A DNA stretch of 64,000 nucleotides from Paramecium sonneborni (taxonomy: Eukaryota > Ciliophora > Oligohymenophorea > Peniculida > Parameciidae): contig CAJJDN010000113.1 of NCBI GenBank assembly GCA_905182985.1, positions 1-64,000 of the forward strand. Direction: 5' to 3'. The position numbers and the translations under genes are program-made. How positions within the stretch are numbered: the first letter of the stretch is position 1; the number at the start of each line of letters is the position of its first letter. Under the pieces are notes generated by a model that did not search any database, was not told the origin of the DNA, and saw nothing but the letters and a program-made list of their open reading frames with translations. Positions 1 to 13,173 of the stretch are shown in pieces.

Positions 1-378
1 CAAACCCAAGTATAGAGAATTGAATTAAACCTACTAGTGGGAAACCCATGTGATTGAAACAGCTCAGGTAGAATCAAACAAATGTCATAAATATAATTTA
101 ATATAATATTTAATCGTCAAAATATCAGTATTATTTGATTGAATAATTTGTATATCATTTTTAAACCTTTTTACTTTTAATCAAAATTGATCTTATTTAC
201 TTTTTATCTTATTGTCATTTTAGGTAATTGTAAAACATTGCATTCAAAAATAATATCAAGGTATCAAACTCCATTTGAAAACTTTGCTTGAATTAATAAT
301 ATTTATTGAAAGATTGACATAGCTTATATGTATCAAAAGATACTTATTTAAAACTTGATATTAATTTAATGATATTTT
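1..378. other. Intergenic, downstream of WD40 gene
   Basis: AT-rich sequence beyond the TGA stop of the minus-strand WD40 gene. I see no open frame with protein-like composition, no structured RNA, and no telomeric C4A2/C3A3 repeats at the window edge. Confidence 0.5.
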
Positions 379-1998
379 TCAACTGTATAATAATTCATAA
401 TTTAAAAATGCTTTTTTTTCTGAATCCCATATTACTAAAAATTAACCATTTTCCGTCAATGCTCCACCATTTATATAACCATTTCTGCCCATTTTTTCTT
501 ACATTTTAAAAATTCCATTGCTTAATTTTTATATAATATGAATATGAGTCTTACGCAAAATAATGATTACATTTTTTTCTTGATTGTATATAATTGGACC
601 TTAAAAATTATCTTCAGTATTGCTTTTGGTTAATTAAATTTATTTATCTAAGTTTTCTTAGAAAAATCCTTATTCTAATTCAAATACACAAACTGAATCT
701 ATTCCTTTTGGTATCCAAATAAATTGTTCATTAGATAAGAATTTGATTTTATTCCCTTGTTAAGTGATGCAGGCTGGTTTAACAACATATTTGAACTTCC
801 ATTAATTGTTTTCTCCTTTTTACCATACATGAATGAAATTACTACAGCTTACTAAAATGTTTTCTGATGGATTTAAACTTAATGATAATATTCGTTCCTA
901 GGGCTTTTGTAATTCTTCAAGGTAAGTCACTTCATTTTAATCAAATTCTACTTTCCATATTTATATTGAACCCATAGCATCCCCAACATAAAATAGAGAT
1001 TCATCTTAATTCAATTCTCCACATAATAAGGTTGGTCTAAAACCACTTCCAGGTTTAAATACTGATTTAGATTTTTACCAATCATTTGGCTAGATATGCT
1101 TCCAAGATGTGATAACTGTAGTGAATGTGATAAAGTGAGGGTTCTTCTTACTAAATATTATTCCTGATGCTTCATCTAATTAGAATGATTGTTTAAGTTT
1201 AAGAGCACCGTTATTAAAATTCCATATTTGATATATAGCTTTATCATGATTTGCACGTGATCCTGTTACTAATATCTATCCTTTTGAATCAAAAGCAATA
1301 GCTGGAGTAGAACCTGGTTATTATTAGGAATCATTAATAAATTTCAATTTTATTTATGTTATCTCCTGCTTTTAAGGTTGAACATTTTAGTTGGTAATTA
1401 CTCCAGTTGCAATACCAGTTGATTAAATGTCAGATATAATATTTTAAGATAAAATTTAACTCGATGTTGTTGTCATTGTTGTTGTTTAAATTGCTATTTC
1501 TTCTTTTAATATATTATTCAAGCAATCTTTGCATTTATTAAATTCTTGGAAGGACTAAAATAATTAAAATTTTGGAAGTAATTTTTAACTCCAAGAATAA
1601 TTAACTTTATCTAACTCTTCACATTTACATACTTAAGCATTTCCCTTTTACATCTATATTAAAGAATCTAATTCTTAGAAAAAACTGTATTTTTCAATCT
1701 ATGATTACCCTAGCATATTTAAATTTTCTATCCAATTAGTTGTATACCTAAATAGTTCATTAAGATATTAAATGATAGTTGACTTTAACTGGACTAATTC
1801 TGATTAAAATTCTTCAACAGATTTTATTGCTCCCATAATGAGAACTTCTGCTTGATCTTTGTTCTTCTTTTTTCTATCTTCAATCATTTGAATGACTTTC
1901 TTAAATCCAATTGTTCTAGCATCAGAATCAAAATTATCCATGCATTCTGAACATAATAATCTCTCATTTCTCTGTAATTTTGAATCGAAAACAACCAT
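379..1998 (-). CDS. WD40-type protein with N-terminal Cys motif, copy A
   Basis: An intronless frame of 539 residues that stays open only if TAA and TAG are Gln; TGA at 379-381 ends it. The N-terminus has a CxxC pair (LLCSECMDNF), a basic helix (EDRKKKNKDQAE) and later CKC and CKDC motifs, suggesting a small zinc-binding and coiled-coil module. From about residue 225 the protein shows degenerate WD-like beta repeats: sentences such as GSIQIWKVEF, ILVSCSNFIHVW and ENGQFLVIWDSEKK. It matches a large Paramecium family of unknown role that I recognise by layout only; a scaffold function is inference. It is paralogous to 6504-8114: the first 62 residues are identical, while the WD part has clearly diverged. 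The start is set by the ATG preceding the Cys motif, shared with the paralogue. Confidence 0.85.
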
Positions 1999-2066
1999 TT
2001 AAATTGGTTAATTATGCTTTTATGAGCAATAGAGCTCTTCAATTGATTCTAACATATTAAATTAAA
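1999..2066 (-). repeat. 5' flank shared with paralogue B
   Basis: About 65 bases just upstream of the start codon are the same as those at 8115-8182 upstream of the second WD40 gene. Together with the near-identical 5' coding part this marks the block as recently duplicated or homogenised. It must hold the 5' UTR and core promoter of both genes, but I cannot identify individual elements. Confidence 0.7.
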
Positions 2067-3771
2067 ATAAATATCTTTATGAATATATGTTTTTATATTA
2101 TAAATTTAGGGTTTATTACCTCATAATTCTATCAAAGAATTTATTTTAAATTAAGAGTATCTTTTTCTAAAAATATTCTAATCAATTTATGATTAACTTT
2201 ATTTTTCTTATTTCATAATCATTTTTTCGAACTAGGATTCGCTCTGTCTTCAGGAAAAAATTATCATTTTCAGAAATTTTTTTCTTTTGTAAAGAGTGCA
2301 TGAAGATTCACATCTTAGAAAGCAATTGTCATCAATTCATTTTAATGAATTCCAAACTTACTAATCTTAGAATATCACACTAAAAAATATTTAGACAATA
2401 AATATTGAGAATACTTTTATATATTATGTAAGAATTATCATAAAAAATAATCAATCTTGCTGATTTTTTTTTAGTGAATTCTATTAAACCTTAATATATA
2501 TAATATTTAAATTTAGGATTACTAGCTAACCTTCTAGGAATTATGCTTTAGCTTTACAATGCATAAAAGTTTATATTGCTTATCCTAAATGAAAAATACA
2601 TATTCGTATCAATTTGGGATCTCTTCCACATAGAAATCTTGTAAAAAAATGCTTATTCTAATTAGAAATAATTCCCAAAGATTAATTCTATAATTTATAT
2701 AATTCTCTAGTATAATATGAAAAAGAAATATTTTATTTATTTTTGTTTGTTATGTTCAAAGCTGAATATGTTTAAAATAAAACTTATAAATCAAGTCTTT
2801 TTCGTATCATAAATTTTTAAATATAATTTTATTTCACTATTGTTATTATTCAAATTAGGCAAAATTCCTTCAAGATATTTAAATTTTTTTATCAAAATAG
2901 AGATATAAGAAATTCGATAAAAATTCATTAGTTTATGAAAAAATTTAACAATCCCTATGAAGAATAATTATTTAAAAACTTAATTAAATTAGAGACACAC
3001 AAAAATACTGAAAAAAATTAAGTAATGGAATTTAAAACAATACCCAAAAACCTTTATTAATTATTTTATAAGTGATATAGAATGATTAAACAATTCTTTA
3101 AGAAGTAGTAAACAGTCAGAATTCTTTAGAAGATGAATTTATATTAAAAATATAGTTACACAAGGTAAAGTTTAGAAAAAGAAGCATCTAAAAATAAATA
3201 GTTTTTGAAACATTTTTTATCATTTATAATGTGCAAAATATGTAAATGATTCAGGTATTTATAAAATGAAATAAATGATTAATTTGCTAATCTAAAAATA
3301 AATGTTGATAATTACTCAAGAATTCATTAGAAATTTTGTTTTAACAAATTTGATAAGATCCTATATCTAAAAGCTCTTATCAAAATGAATTGGATGTATT
3401 CTTAAAGATTATTCTGAAAAAAAAGAAAATGATTAATTTCAAAGAAAAGATGAATAAACGATTGGTTATTTGGTAGGGGATATAATAATAATAATCTGAA
3501 TCGAAAAAAAAATTTGATAAAATTTTTTAAACATATTATCATAATGCAATGAGATTTTAAAATTTTATATTATATATATTTTGTAATATAAAATTGCCTC
3601 TGGGATTTATAAATAAGTTTAGGATGCTCTTTACTTTTGAAACAAAAATATCTAATGATTATCAATATAAAAATTTGTAAAATCGATTTTAAATCAACTC
3701 AATTCTATTTCAAATAAAAATTAAATTTTAAATCCTGAAATATGCAGCGTCATGCTTTCAAACAAAATTAG
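2067..3771. other. Gene-poor AT-rich stretch
   Basis: I find no frame that keeps protein-like composition for long on either strand. A few short Lys/Gln-rich stretches on the plus strand (about 3100-3250) could be old coding sequence but cannot be told from chance in DNA this rich in A and T. Confidence 0.4.
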
Positions 3772-5522
3772 AGAAAGTTAATTTGATCCAATTCATTATC
3801 AAAATTTAACTCTTAGTGCTTTTATGAGCTTGAATTAAATCAAATTCATTCCAAAAATAATAAATTAAAAATATAAGTATAAATCAAATTTTTTATTGCC
3901 AATACTAGAAAGGAACATATTAAAAGTTTCATACTTTTAAATGAATTAATAAGAGATGTTTAAATTAATTTTTCAAATTTAAATGTATTGATATATTTTG
4001 TTAATACAATCTGGAGAAAATTATCTTAAAAAAGTATTTTATAATACTTTTCTCAAGCAAAAATTATTGCCAAAGCAAAAAAGAAAATTTTTTTGACGCT
4101 GTTTTAGAAGAAATGTTAATTTTAGAAGTTGTCAACAGAACGAACAAAATGGGTAATACCAGATGAATGGCTAACGGAGCTGGATGAATGATATCATTTA
4201 AATAATTTCATAACAAGAATAATATTTTTGATAGCTATTTTAATAATATACCCTTTTTAGACAGTTGAATGCTAATATTTATATGAAAAATGATTTATAT
4301 AAAATTATTTTTTCTTTTCAATATTGAGACAACACTTTCAGAAATATAAAAAATTATTAATTAAAACTTGCAGCTGCTTAATTTTAGTGAATGTTTAATT
4401 TAATAACTAAGAAATGTATTAACAAAATTTAGATTAGCTTATCATTTCAAAGATTTTCACATCGCACAAATTTTTTTTATCAATTTACTAAAAGTATCAG
4501 TGTTATTATTAAAATTTGTTTGCTAATGTTAACATTTGTTTAGCTTATTCCTTATTAGATAATGCATTTGAAATTTATAGAAATAAACAGAATCTGTAAT
4601 TATTAATTTTTATTCGTCAAAAAATGTTTTTGATCAAACACAATGAATTTAAAAAATTAAATATGAAATTTTTAATAAGAAAGAATATCTTTAAACAAGT
4701 TTAATATGTTAGCTTAAATATTGAATCAGTTTTTTATGAGCTGGTTATAAAAGCATATTATATACCTCATTAAGTTCTGAATACTCATATGAAAAGATAT
4801 GCCCCTTTTGCAAAAGTGTACAAAAAAGTTGATATCTATGCTAAGATAAGTGAAAAATTCAAAAACAATAATGAAAGGATCTTGGTTTACAAAGTAAAAT
4901 TTACCAAATGATGAGAGACTACTCAGTGCTTAACGCTTCAAAACCTCCAATTATTAAGGAATTTAGAAATTTTTAAATAGTAGATGTTGGATTTGAAAAT
5001 GAAGGAAGATTTAGATTAAATATAATGTTTCTCATATTGCTGAGTAACTTTGTGCTACTCTTAATAATGCCATCAATTAATGAGAGAACATGGCTAAAAA
5101 GAGACTCATTCAATCATTAAAATAATCTTTTCTTAACCAAATATTTGCTTCTATAAATAAAGACTTTCTTCTTTAGACCTTAATCATTTATTTGGCTATT
5201 ATAATATATTCATACTATTATTATTTTTTAAATTTAATATGCTGGATTTTTTTCGCATTCCGAAGCTTTCGCCCTATAATATTTTTTTGTTTTCCAAATA
5301 TCCAGAGATCTTTACTTTAATTCTGAGCGCATTAAGGTAATTTCAACTCAGATAGGTTCCTTAGTGTACATTAACCTGCCTTAGACTATATTTACTTTTC
5401 CCTGCATAGTGAAAAAGATATTTAATGATTTCTGGGTTTTGAAGTCTTTAAGCTACTAATTAATTACCTATTGTAGCAACTATGGGAGGTTGAATTGGAA
5501 AATTATAGCATTTTCATAGTGA
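3772..5522 (+). pseudogene. Decayed coding-like sequence, unrecognised
   Basis: Several plus-strand stretches read like protein but lie in different frames. One around 3772-4110 contains FYELELNQIHS. One near 4130-4180 reads RTKWVIPDEWLTELDE. One at about 4735-4905 reads KRYAPFAKVYKKVDIYAKI. A frame from the ATG at 4911 to TGA at 5520-5522 stays open for 203 codons. They may be fragments of one old gene broken by frameshifts, or unrelated. An open frame of 200 codons is not rare by chance when TGA is the only stop, so the last piece is weak evidence alone. I do not recognise a family. Confidence 0.3.
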
Positions 5523-6503
5523 TTTTACTCACTCAATTTTTAAAATACTTCTATTACTTTTTTTCTTTAATCATTATACTAAACTTCATTTTAATCCTAT
5601 AGTATTAAATCTATTATATCTAATTCTATCTAATCTAATAGGATTGAAGATCTGTTTTATTAAAGAATTCCAAAGAATATTAAATTAATCTACTTAAAAA
5701 CTTAAAAAGTATTTTTTAGATTCAATATTTAGTTTTCTTATATAGAACAATTATATATGAGGGATTTTTTATTGGTCTAATTAGTTATTAGGAACTAATT
5801 AGAGTAATGTCGGCAATTTTGGCATATTTTAGTAAAAATTGTGAATTTATGTTCCAAACTAAATAGGTCTACTTATTCATATTATTTATTTATTGAAATT
5901 GATATTTTTTTTAATATTAAAATCAATAAAGGAAATATTATTATATAGAAAATGTTAGATCTTAATTAAATGGCCCAAAAACAGTTTCTAATTAGATCAT
6001 AGCCTAACTCAATGAATACAAAGTTTTATACTCATAAAAAGTAAAAAATCAGTCAATTAAATTTATCAACTCAAATTTAATTCAAATATTCAATTAACTT
6101 AATAATATTTATAAAAGAAAAATGCTGTAATTGATATATCTTAATATGCATTCTTTTTAAGATGTATAATCAACCATCCCAAAAAAAATTGCAGTTACAT
6201 TATTCATTTAATTAACCATCAAGCTAACGAAATATTCCTTTAAAATTTGAAAAAGCGAATTCCCAATTTGCTTCCTAATCAAGAAACTTTTTATTTAATT
6301 CTTTCAACACTTATTAATAAATGATTAATTAAAAAATGATATTTATTTAAATCATGATAATATTTTATGAATAAAAAATCTAATTACTCTTTGAACAAAA
6401 TCTAAATAAACTCTATAAAGAATCATACTATTATCATATCAAAAAGATTAATTTAACGTTAGTTATAAACTATATAAAAATTTTTTTTAAATTAAATGAT
6501 TTT
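5523..6503. other. Intergenic stretch
   Basis: AT-rich sequence between the decayed region and the stop of the second WD40 gene. I see no gene, RNA or repeat that I can support. Confidence 0.45.
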
Positions 6504-8114
6504 TCAATTGTATTAAACTCCATAACTTAATAAAGCTTTTTTTTCTTCATCCCAAATTACTAAATATTACCCATTTTCTGTCAATGCTCCACCACATATT
6601 TCACCATTTCTACCCTACTTTTCAGCTATTCTAAAAGTTCCGTTGTTAAGTTTTTAAATAATATGTATGATAGCTTTACGTAAAATAATGATTATTTTCT
6701 TTTCTTTATTGTATATAATTGGACCTTTAAAACGGTCACAAGCGTCGCTTCCTGTTAATTAAATTTATTTATCTAAGTTTTCCTAGAAAAACCCATCTTC
6801 TAATTCAAATACACAAACTGTATCAATGTTTTTTGGTATCCAAATAAATTATTCATCAGTCAAAAATTTGATTCTATTCCCTTGTTAAGTAATGCCAGCT
6901 GATTTAACTACATATTTAAACATCCACTAATCGTCTTCTCTTTTTTACCATACATGAATGACCTTATCGCAGGTTACTAAAATGTTTTCTGAAGGACTTA
7001 AACTTAAAGATGCTATTCGATCTTAGGACTTTTTCAATTCATCAAGGTAAGTCACTTCATTTAAATCAAAATCTACTCTCCATATCTATACTGATCCCCC
7101 AGCATCCCCAACATACAAAAGAGATTCATCTTAATTTAATTCTCCACATGGTAAATCAAATCTCTAAGCACCAGTTCCAGGTTTAAATACTGATTTAGAC
7201 TTTTACCAATCATTTGGCTAGATATACCTCCAAGATGTAATAACAGTTGTATATGTTATAAAGTTTAGCCTTTTCTTACTAAAGATTATTCCTTATATCT
7301 CTTCTGTTTAGAATTATTGTTTAAATTTCAGCTTACCATTATTAAAACTCCATATTTTATAAATTTTATCACTCAATGCATCACCTTATCCAGTTATTAA
7401 TATCTATCCTTTTGGGTCAAAAGCCATAACTGAGGTACACTTTGGTTATTGTTATGAATCATCAATAAATTTCAATTTTATTTATGTTATTTCCTACATT
7501 TAAGGTTGAACATTTTTGTTTATATGAAACTCACTTGTAAGTCCAGTTGATAATATATCTGATATATTGTTTTAAGGTAAAATTTAACTTGAAATTAGGG
7601 TTGATTTTGATATTACTTCTAATAGAATATTATTCAAGCAATCCTTGCATTTATTAAATTCTTTGAAATGCTAAAATAATTAAAATTTTGGAAGTAATTT
7701 TTAACTCCAAGAATAATTAACTCTAGCTAATTCTTCAAATTTGCATTCTTAAGCATTTCCCTTTTACAACTATATTAAAGAATCTAATTCTTAGAAAAAA
7801 CTGTATTTTTCAATCTATGATTACCCTATCATATTTAAATTTTCTATCCAATTAGTTGTATACCTAAATAGTTCATTTAGATATTAAATGATAGTTGACT
7901 TTAATTAGTCTAATTCTGATTAAAATTCTTAAACAGATTTTATTGCTCCCATAATGAGAACTTCTGCTTGATCTTTGTTCTTCTTTTTTCTATCTTCAAT
8001 CATTTGAATGACTTTCTTAAATCCAATTGTTCTAGCATCAGAATCAAAATTATCCATGCATTCTGAACATAATAATCTCTCATTTCTCTGTAATTTTGAA
8101 TCGAAAACAACCAT
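6504..8114 (-). CDS. WD40-type protein with N-terminal Cys motif, copy B
   Basis: An intronless frame of 536 residues ending at TGA 6504-6506. The order of parts is that of copy A (379-1998): an N-terminal CxxC motif, a basic helix, a Gln/Ser-rich linker and C-terminal WD-like repeats with W-D dipeptides near the end. Where copy A has GTTGAAGAA this copy has GTTTAAGAA, so a Glu codon became TAA, read as Gln; a standard-code reading would truncate the protein here. The first 190 coding bases and the upstream flank are essentially identical to copy A, while the last kilobase differs at many positions. Function is unknown; a protein-interaction scaffold is the usual guess for this fold. Confidence 0.85.
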
Positions 8115-8182
8115 TTAAATTGGTTAATTATGCTTTTATGAGCAATAGAGCTCTTCAATTGATTCTAACATATTAAATTAAA

Positions 8183-8989
8183 AATATCTTTATATAAATA
8201 TAAATTTTGTTATAATTAATTAAGAAAATATGAGCTTGTAATTCTATCAGTGAAATTTATCTAAAATTTAGTGTATTTTTTCTTAAAACATACTCAAATC
8301 AATTTACGATTAAGTTTATTTTTATTTTTCAACATTTTAAAAAGAACGTTCGTAAAAATTTTTATTTTCATTAATTTTGTTTCACTTTGAGGCTCAATAA
8401 CTAATAATCAGGAATCAAAGTATTATTGATTAAGCTGATCAAACGACAAATTAAAATGGAAGATCACCTTTTATATTTTTAGTTTCATTTTCAAGTGGGC
8501 TTATATTTGAGTATGAACTGATCACAATTAAATAAATAAAATAGTATTAACTCTATAAAGCAGATTACTCAATTATATAATTAGAAGATGATCATTGCAT
8601 TGGAATTTCAAAAAAGAACAGAAAAAGTTAAGTAAAGATAGATGAAAATTAAAAATGCGACTTCTTTGTCATGTTATGTTAAATCAAATAAACCAATTTT
8701 TTTTATTGAATTCTAAGATGGATAAATCAATCGTTATGAGATAAATTGAATTATTCTATATTTGTTTTTTTATATCAAAACTAAATATATTCTATTCTAA
8801 ACTTTAATTCAATTTAGATTAATGCATAATGATGTCTATAAATTTTTTTAAATTAGAGCTAAAATCTAAATTTGAAGTCTATTTCTTACAAAATAGATAT
8901 TCTTTAAGAATAAAGACCTATTTTAATAATCATATTAATTTTTAAATCAAAAATTTTTCTTTAAATATATTAAATTTTAATTAAATAAT
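8183..8989. other. Intergenic stretch
   Basis: Upstream of WD40 copy B. No supported gene. The sequence is low in complexity with A/T runs. Confidence 0.45.
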
Positions 8990-10385
8990 TTTTTTAAATT
9001 CAATTTTCATTCATAACTTAGAAATCTAAATTATTCCTAACTCTGAATAAGAGCTTCTAAGTCTTTCCCATATAAATAGTTTATAATTTATACCTTTATT
9101 TATGTATTAATATAATTTGGATCAATAGAAAGAGCTGTATTATAATTTAATAAAGCATCATTATACAATTTTAAATTATTAAGGGCTATTCTTTAATAGA
9201 TAAAAATTTTAAACTTTTCCTTTATTAGAATAAGCCTAAGCATCTTTTGGATTGATTTTGATAGCTGTATTACAGCTTTCTAATGTTTCTTAATACTTAT
9301 ATAATTTATTGAGAGTAAGAGCTATTCATTGATAAAATTAAACCTTTCTTTAAATGAGTTTAAGAGTTTTTAGAAAATATTGAAATAGCTTTTTAAACAT
9401 TCTAAAGCACCAAAATAATCTCTAATATAATAAAAAGTCATCCCTATTTAATTAAAAATTTAAGGTTACCTTTATTCATAAAAGCTATTTCATTATCAAG
9501 TTAAATGGATATCGCTTTTTCAAAAAAATATAAAAGATCTTGATATTTTTAACATTAATTTAGAGTAATTCCTAAAAATTAGAATTCTAGATTAATATCT
9601 TTATTTAAGTATACATGAACATAATTAGAATTAATTTAAAGAGTCGCCTTGTCATAGCATTTAAATGTAATCTTATATTTTCATAAGCAAACCCTATTAT
9701 AACATTTAAATCAATAATGCACATGTTCATCATTTTAGTCTATTGCAAGAACCTTATTCAAGTATTTGGTTTGATTTAATCTATCCTTTTTTAAAAAAAT
9801 CTTAAAGAGATAGATATTTAAAAAAATGGGATAAATGAATTATTTTGTGTAGTAGAAATTCCTGTACTCAATTAATTGCTAATAATTTTGAAGATTAGAC
9901 TTATATTTATAAATATATTTATCATTAATTATTGGATTATCAAATTTAATTAATTGCATCAATAATTTATAGTAAGTAACTCAATATTTCAATTTCTGTA
10001 CTTCATCTAAAATTGTAAAGTAGAGATTAAATCATTATAGACTATTAGTTCTTTAAGTAAAAGTGTAATTTTAAGAAAATGGCTGTATATGAGATTAAAG
10101 TATAACAATCATCTGAATCTTCTAACTCAGATTAAGCTCCTCCATAAGATTATAAGGGGAAAATATAAATAATACTTAAGTACAACAACAAAAAGAATTG
10201 TATGAATAAAGTTTCATTAAAGGATATCGAATTTTAATTAACAACATATTTTTGTAGTTAATATTTAATATCATTTTTAGTTGAATCTTCTGGCATTTTA
10301 ATAAAGTCAGTTAATTTTATTACAATTATTTCGATTTAATTTATGATTATTTAAATTGTGATAGTTTCATCAATTCCCTTTTTAC
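8990..10385 (-). pseudogene. Decayed TPR-repeat gene
   Basis: On the minus strand, fragments of tetratricopeptide repeats can be read in more than one frame. Examples are CNTAIKINPKDAQAYSNKG, then after a frame change NNLKLYNDALLNYNTAL followed by SIDPNYINT, and further upstream FEKAISIQLDNEIAFMNKG. The spacing and the A..YNxALxIDPN pattern are typical of TPR proteins, a large family in ciliates that mediates protein contacts. Several frameshifts and TGA codons interrupt it, and short introns do not repair them, so I call it a pseudogene. Its 5' part lies in the block repeated after the N gap. Confidence 0.6.
9305..10385. repeat. Copy 1 of 1,081-bp exact duplication at gap
   Basis: This block reappears at 10625-11705 with an offset of 1,320; every base I compared is the same. 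The two copies sit immediately on either side of an N run, the pattern expected from two contig ends that overlap but were not merged. Confidence 0.9.
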
Positions 10386-10624
10386 NNNNNNNNNNNNNNN
10401 NNNNNNNNNNNNNNNNNNNNNNNNNNNNNNNNNNNNNNNNNNNNNNNNNNNNNNNNNNNNNNNNNNNNNNNNNNNNNNNNNNNNNNNNNNNNNNNNNNNN
10501 NNNNNNNNNNNNNNNNNNNNNNNNNNNNNNNNNNNNNNNNNNNNNNNNNNNNNNNNNNNNNNNNNNNNNNNNNNNNNNNNNNNNNNNNNNNNNNNNNNNN
10601 NNNNNNNNNNNNNNNNNNNNNNNN
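10386..10624. other. Assembly gap (239 N)
   Basis: A run of undetermined bases between two identical 1,081-bp blocks. Any open frame crossing it is an artefact. Confidence 0.99.
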
Positions 10625-11705
10625 TTTATTGAGAGTAAGAGCTATTCATTGATAAAATTAAACCTTTCTTTAAATGAGTTTAAGAGTTTTTAGAAAATAT
10701 TGAAATAGCTTTTTAAACATTCTAAAGCACCAAAATAATCTCTAATATAATAAAAAGTCATCCCTATTTAATTAAAAATTTAAGGTTACCTTTATTCATA
10801 AAAGCTATTTCATTATCAAGTTAAATGGATATCGCTTTTTCAAAAAAATATAAAAGATCTTGATATTTTTAACATTAATTTAGAGTAATTCCTAAAAATT
10901 AGAATTCTAGATTAATATCTTTATTTAAGTATACATGAACATAATTAGAATTAATTTAAAGAGTCGCCTTGTCATAGCATTTAAATGTAATCTTATATTT
11001 TCATAAGCAAACCCTATTATAACATTTAAATCAATAATGCACATGTTCATCATTTTAGTCTATTGCAAGAACCTTATTCAAGTATTTGGTTTGATTTAAT
11101 CTATCCTTTTTTAAAAAAATCTTAAAGAGATAGATATTTAAAAAAATGGGATAAATGAATTATTTTGTGTAGTAGAAATTCCTGTACTCAATTAATTGCT
11201 AATAATTTTGAAGATTAGACTTATATTTATAAATATATTTATCATTAATTATTGGATTATCAAATTTAATTAATTGCATCAATAATTTATAGTAAGTAAC
11301 TCAATATTTCAATTTCTGTACTTCATCTAAAATTGTAAAGTAGAGATTAAATCATTATAGACTATTAGTTCTTTAAGTAAAAGTGTAATTTTAAGAAAAT
11401 GGCTGTATATGAGATTAAAGTATAACAATCATCTGAATCTTCTAACTCAGATTAAGCTCCTCCATAAGATTATAAGGGGAAAATATAAATAATACTTAAG
11501 TACAACAACAAAAAGAATTGTATGAATAAAGTTTCATTAAAGGATATCGAATTTTAATTAACAACATATTTTTGTAGTTAATATTTAATATCATTTTTAG
11601 TTGAATCTTCTGGCATTTTAATAAAGTCAGTTAATTTTATTACAATTATTTCGATTTAATTTATGATTATTTAAATTGTGATAGTTTCATCAATTCCCTT
11701 TTTAC
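10625..11705 (-). pseudogene. Copy 2 of duplicated block, decayed TPR sequence
   Basis: Identical to 9305-10385 and therefore carries the same broken minus-strand TPR fragments. After the block the sequence continues into unique DNA at 11706, while copy 1 stops at the gap. If the scaffold join is wrong, only one copy exists in the genome. Confidence 0.6.
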
Positions 11706-12214
11706 TATTAAAGTTATTTTGTTTAATATAGAATGCTTGATTATTAGACTTCTTGGCATATATTTTTTTTTTTAGAAACTATTTAATTCCTTAAGTAGTC
11801 TTCAGATCACAATTTAACCGTATATTTTAATTTAGAGATAATATTCTTTATATAAAAACTGGTAATTTTCAATTTGCCACGAAAATTTAGTCCTAAATGT
11901 AAATTATTTAGAAATTTCTATATTATTTGAAAAATATCCTAACCATACTCATGAAAACATATAATAGTTAACTTTTATTAAATTAAAATAATTATGAAAT
12001 TAAACTTAACTTCAGTGCTGGTTTACGATAAAATTTAGACTTTTTTTTATTAATTTCTTGTAATAATACAAGCAGTATTAAAAAGTAAAAAAATAAATAG
12101 TCAGATATGTTATATTAAATACAAATATAAATATTTTTAATTATAATCTTAAATTAATTATGTTTACAAATTCAATATAATTATGAAGTTTTCAGCTTTT
12201 ATTTAATTGTTAAA
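11706..12214. other. Intergenic stretch
   Basis: No supported gene or RNA. AT-rich, with poly-T runs. Confidence 0.45.
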
Positions 12215-12734
12215 ATGGATTCTCTAAAACAACAACAATTAATTATGCAAGCAAATTTGAAAATTAACCTTAAGTATTTTATTATTTGGAGAAAATTGAT
12301 TTGTAGAAGGCTGAATTACAGTTTAATCGATTAACAACAATTAAATAAATTGGTTTTAATTATTTTTCGGAGCTCAAGAAGCATTCATTAATTTAGGATT
12401 AAATACACCAACTGGATGATATAGCAGTGGAGCATTGTCAATTTAAACAAATAGATGGTTTTTTATTGGTTTGTAAGGTTTTAATTATAATAATGCTAAT
12501 AATATAAGAATTGAAACATTATTTACTAATATAGACACTAAATTAGTTTATACCTTTGAAGCGCGTAATATTATTTATATAAATCTTAATTAGGTTAAGG
12601 AATACCAGAAAAACCAAATAGGAATTCTTAAATTTGGATTGCTTATTAATTTATTATCAATTAATATTCCACTTTAAATTAAAAATAACATTTTTAATTT
12701 AAATCAGCGTAAGAACAAGTCATATAGCATTTGA
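12215..12734 (+). pseudogene. Broken coding fragment, unrecognised
   Basis: A plus-strand ATG at 12215 opens a Gln-rich frame, but the protein-like text moves between frames. One frame reads GAQEAFINLGLNTPTG up to a TGA. The next, offset one base, reads SIQTNRWFFIGLQGFNYN and continues for about 100 codons to TGA at 12732-12734. The shift at about 12418 needs a single-base change, and no intron of usual form removes it. I do not recognise the family. Confidence 0.4.
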
Positions 12735-13173
12735 TTTAATAATTTTGCCAACCATTTATTTAAAATTAATTTCACTAAATAAAATTTATTCTACGATAAG
12801 AAATTATAACTATATTTTGAATGAGTCAGTTAAACCTTTAATTTAATTGTAATTATTAATCTTTGGAGATAAATTTGTTTAAAGAAGTTTAAATTTTAAG
12901 AATCTTAATATTAGGGAGTTACCAAATTTTTCTCTAACGCTTAACAATTAATAAAAATTATCAATTTTATTTAAGTTTTTTAGTTTTATGGCTACTTTTT
13001 TTTTGTGAATTTATATTTGTTAAAGAGTAAGAGAAAATAAAATCTGAAAAAATAAAACTCAGCTTAATTTAGCTAAAATATATTAAACGCATCAATAAAG
13101 AATAATGAATATTATTTAAAAATTAATGAATATGATAAGTATTTTATTATTTCATATATTTTCCCTATTTTTC
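12735..13173. other. Intergenic stretch
   Basis: No supported gene. It ends where the 980-bp repeated block begins. Confidence 0.45.

Noticed and set aside
10358..10693. Open frame running through the N gap
   Set aside because: It exists only because N codons are not stops; both flanks are copies of the same duplicated block.
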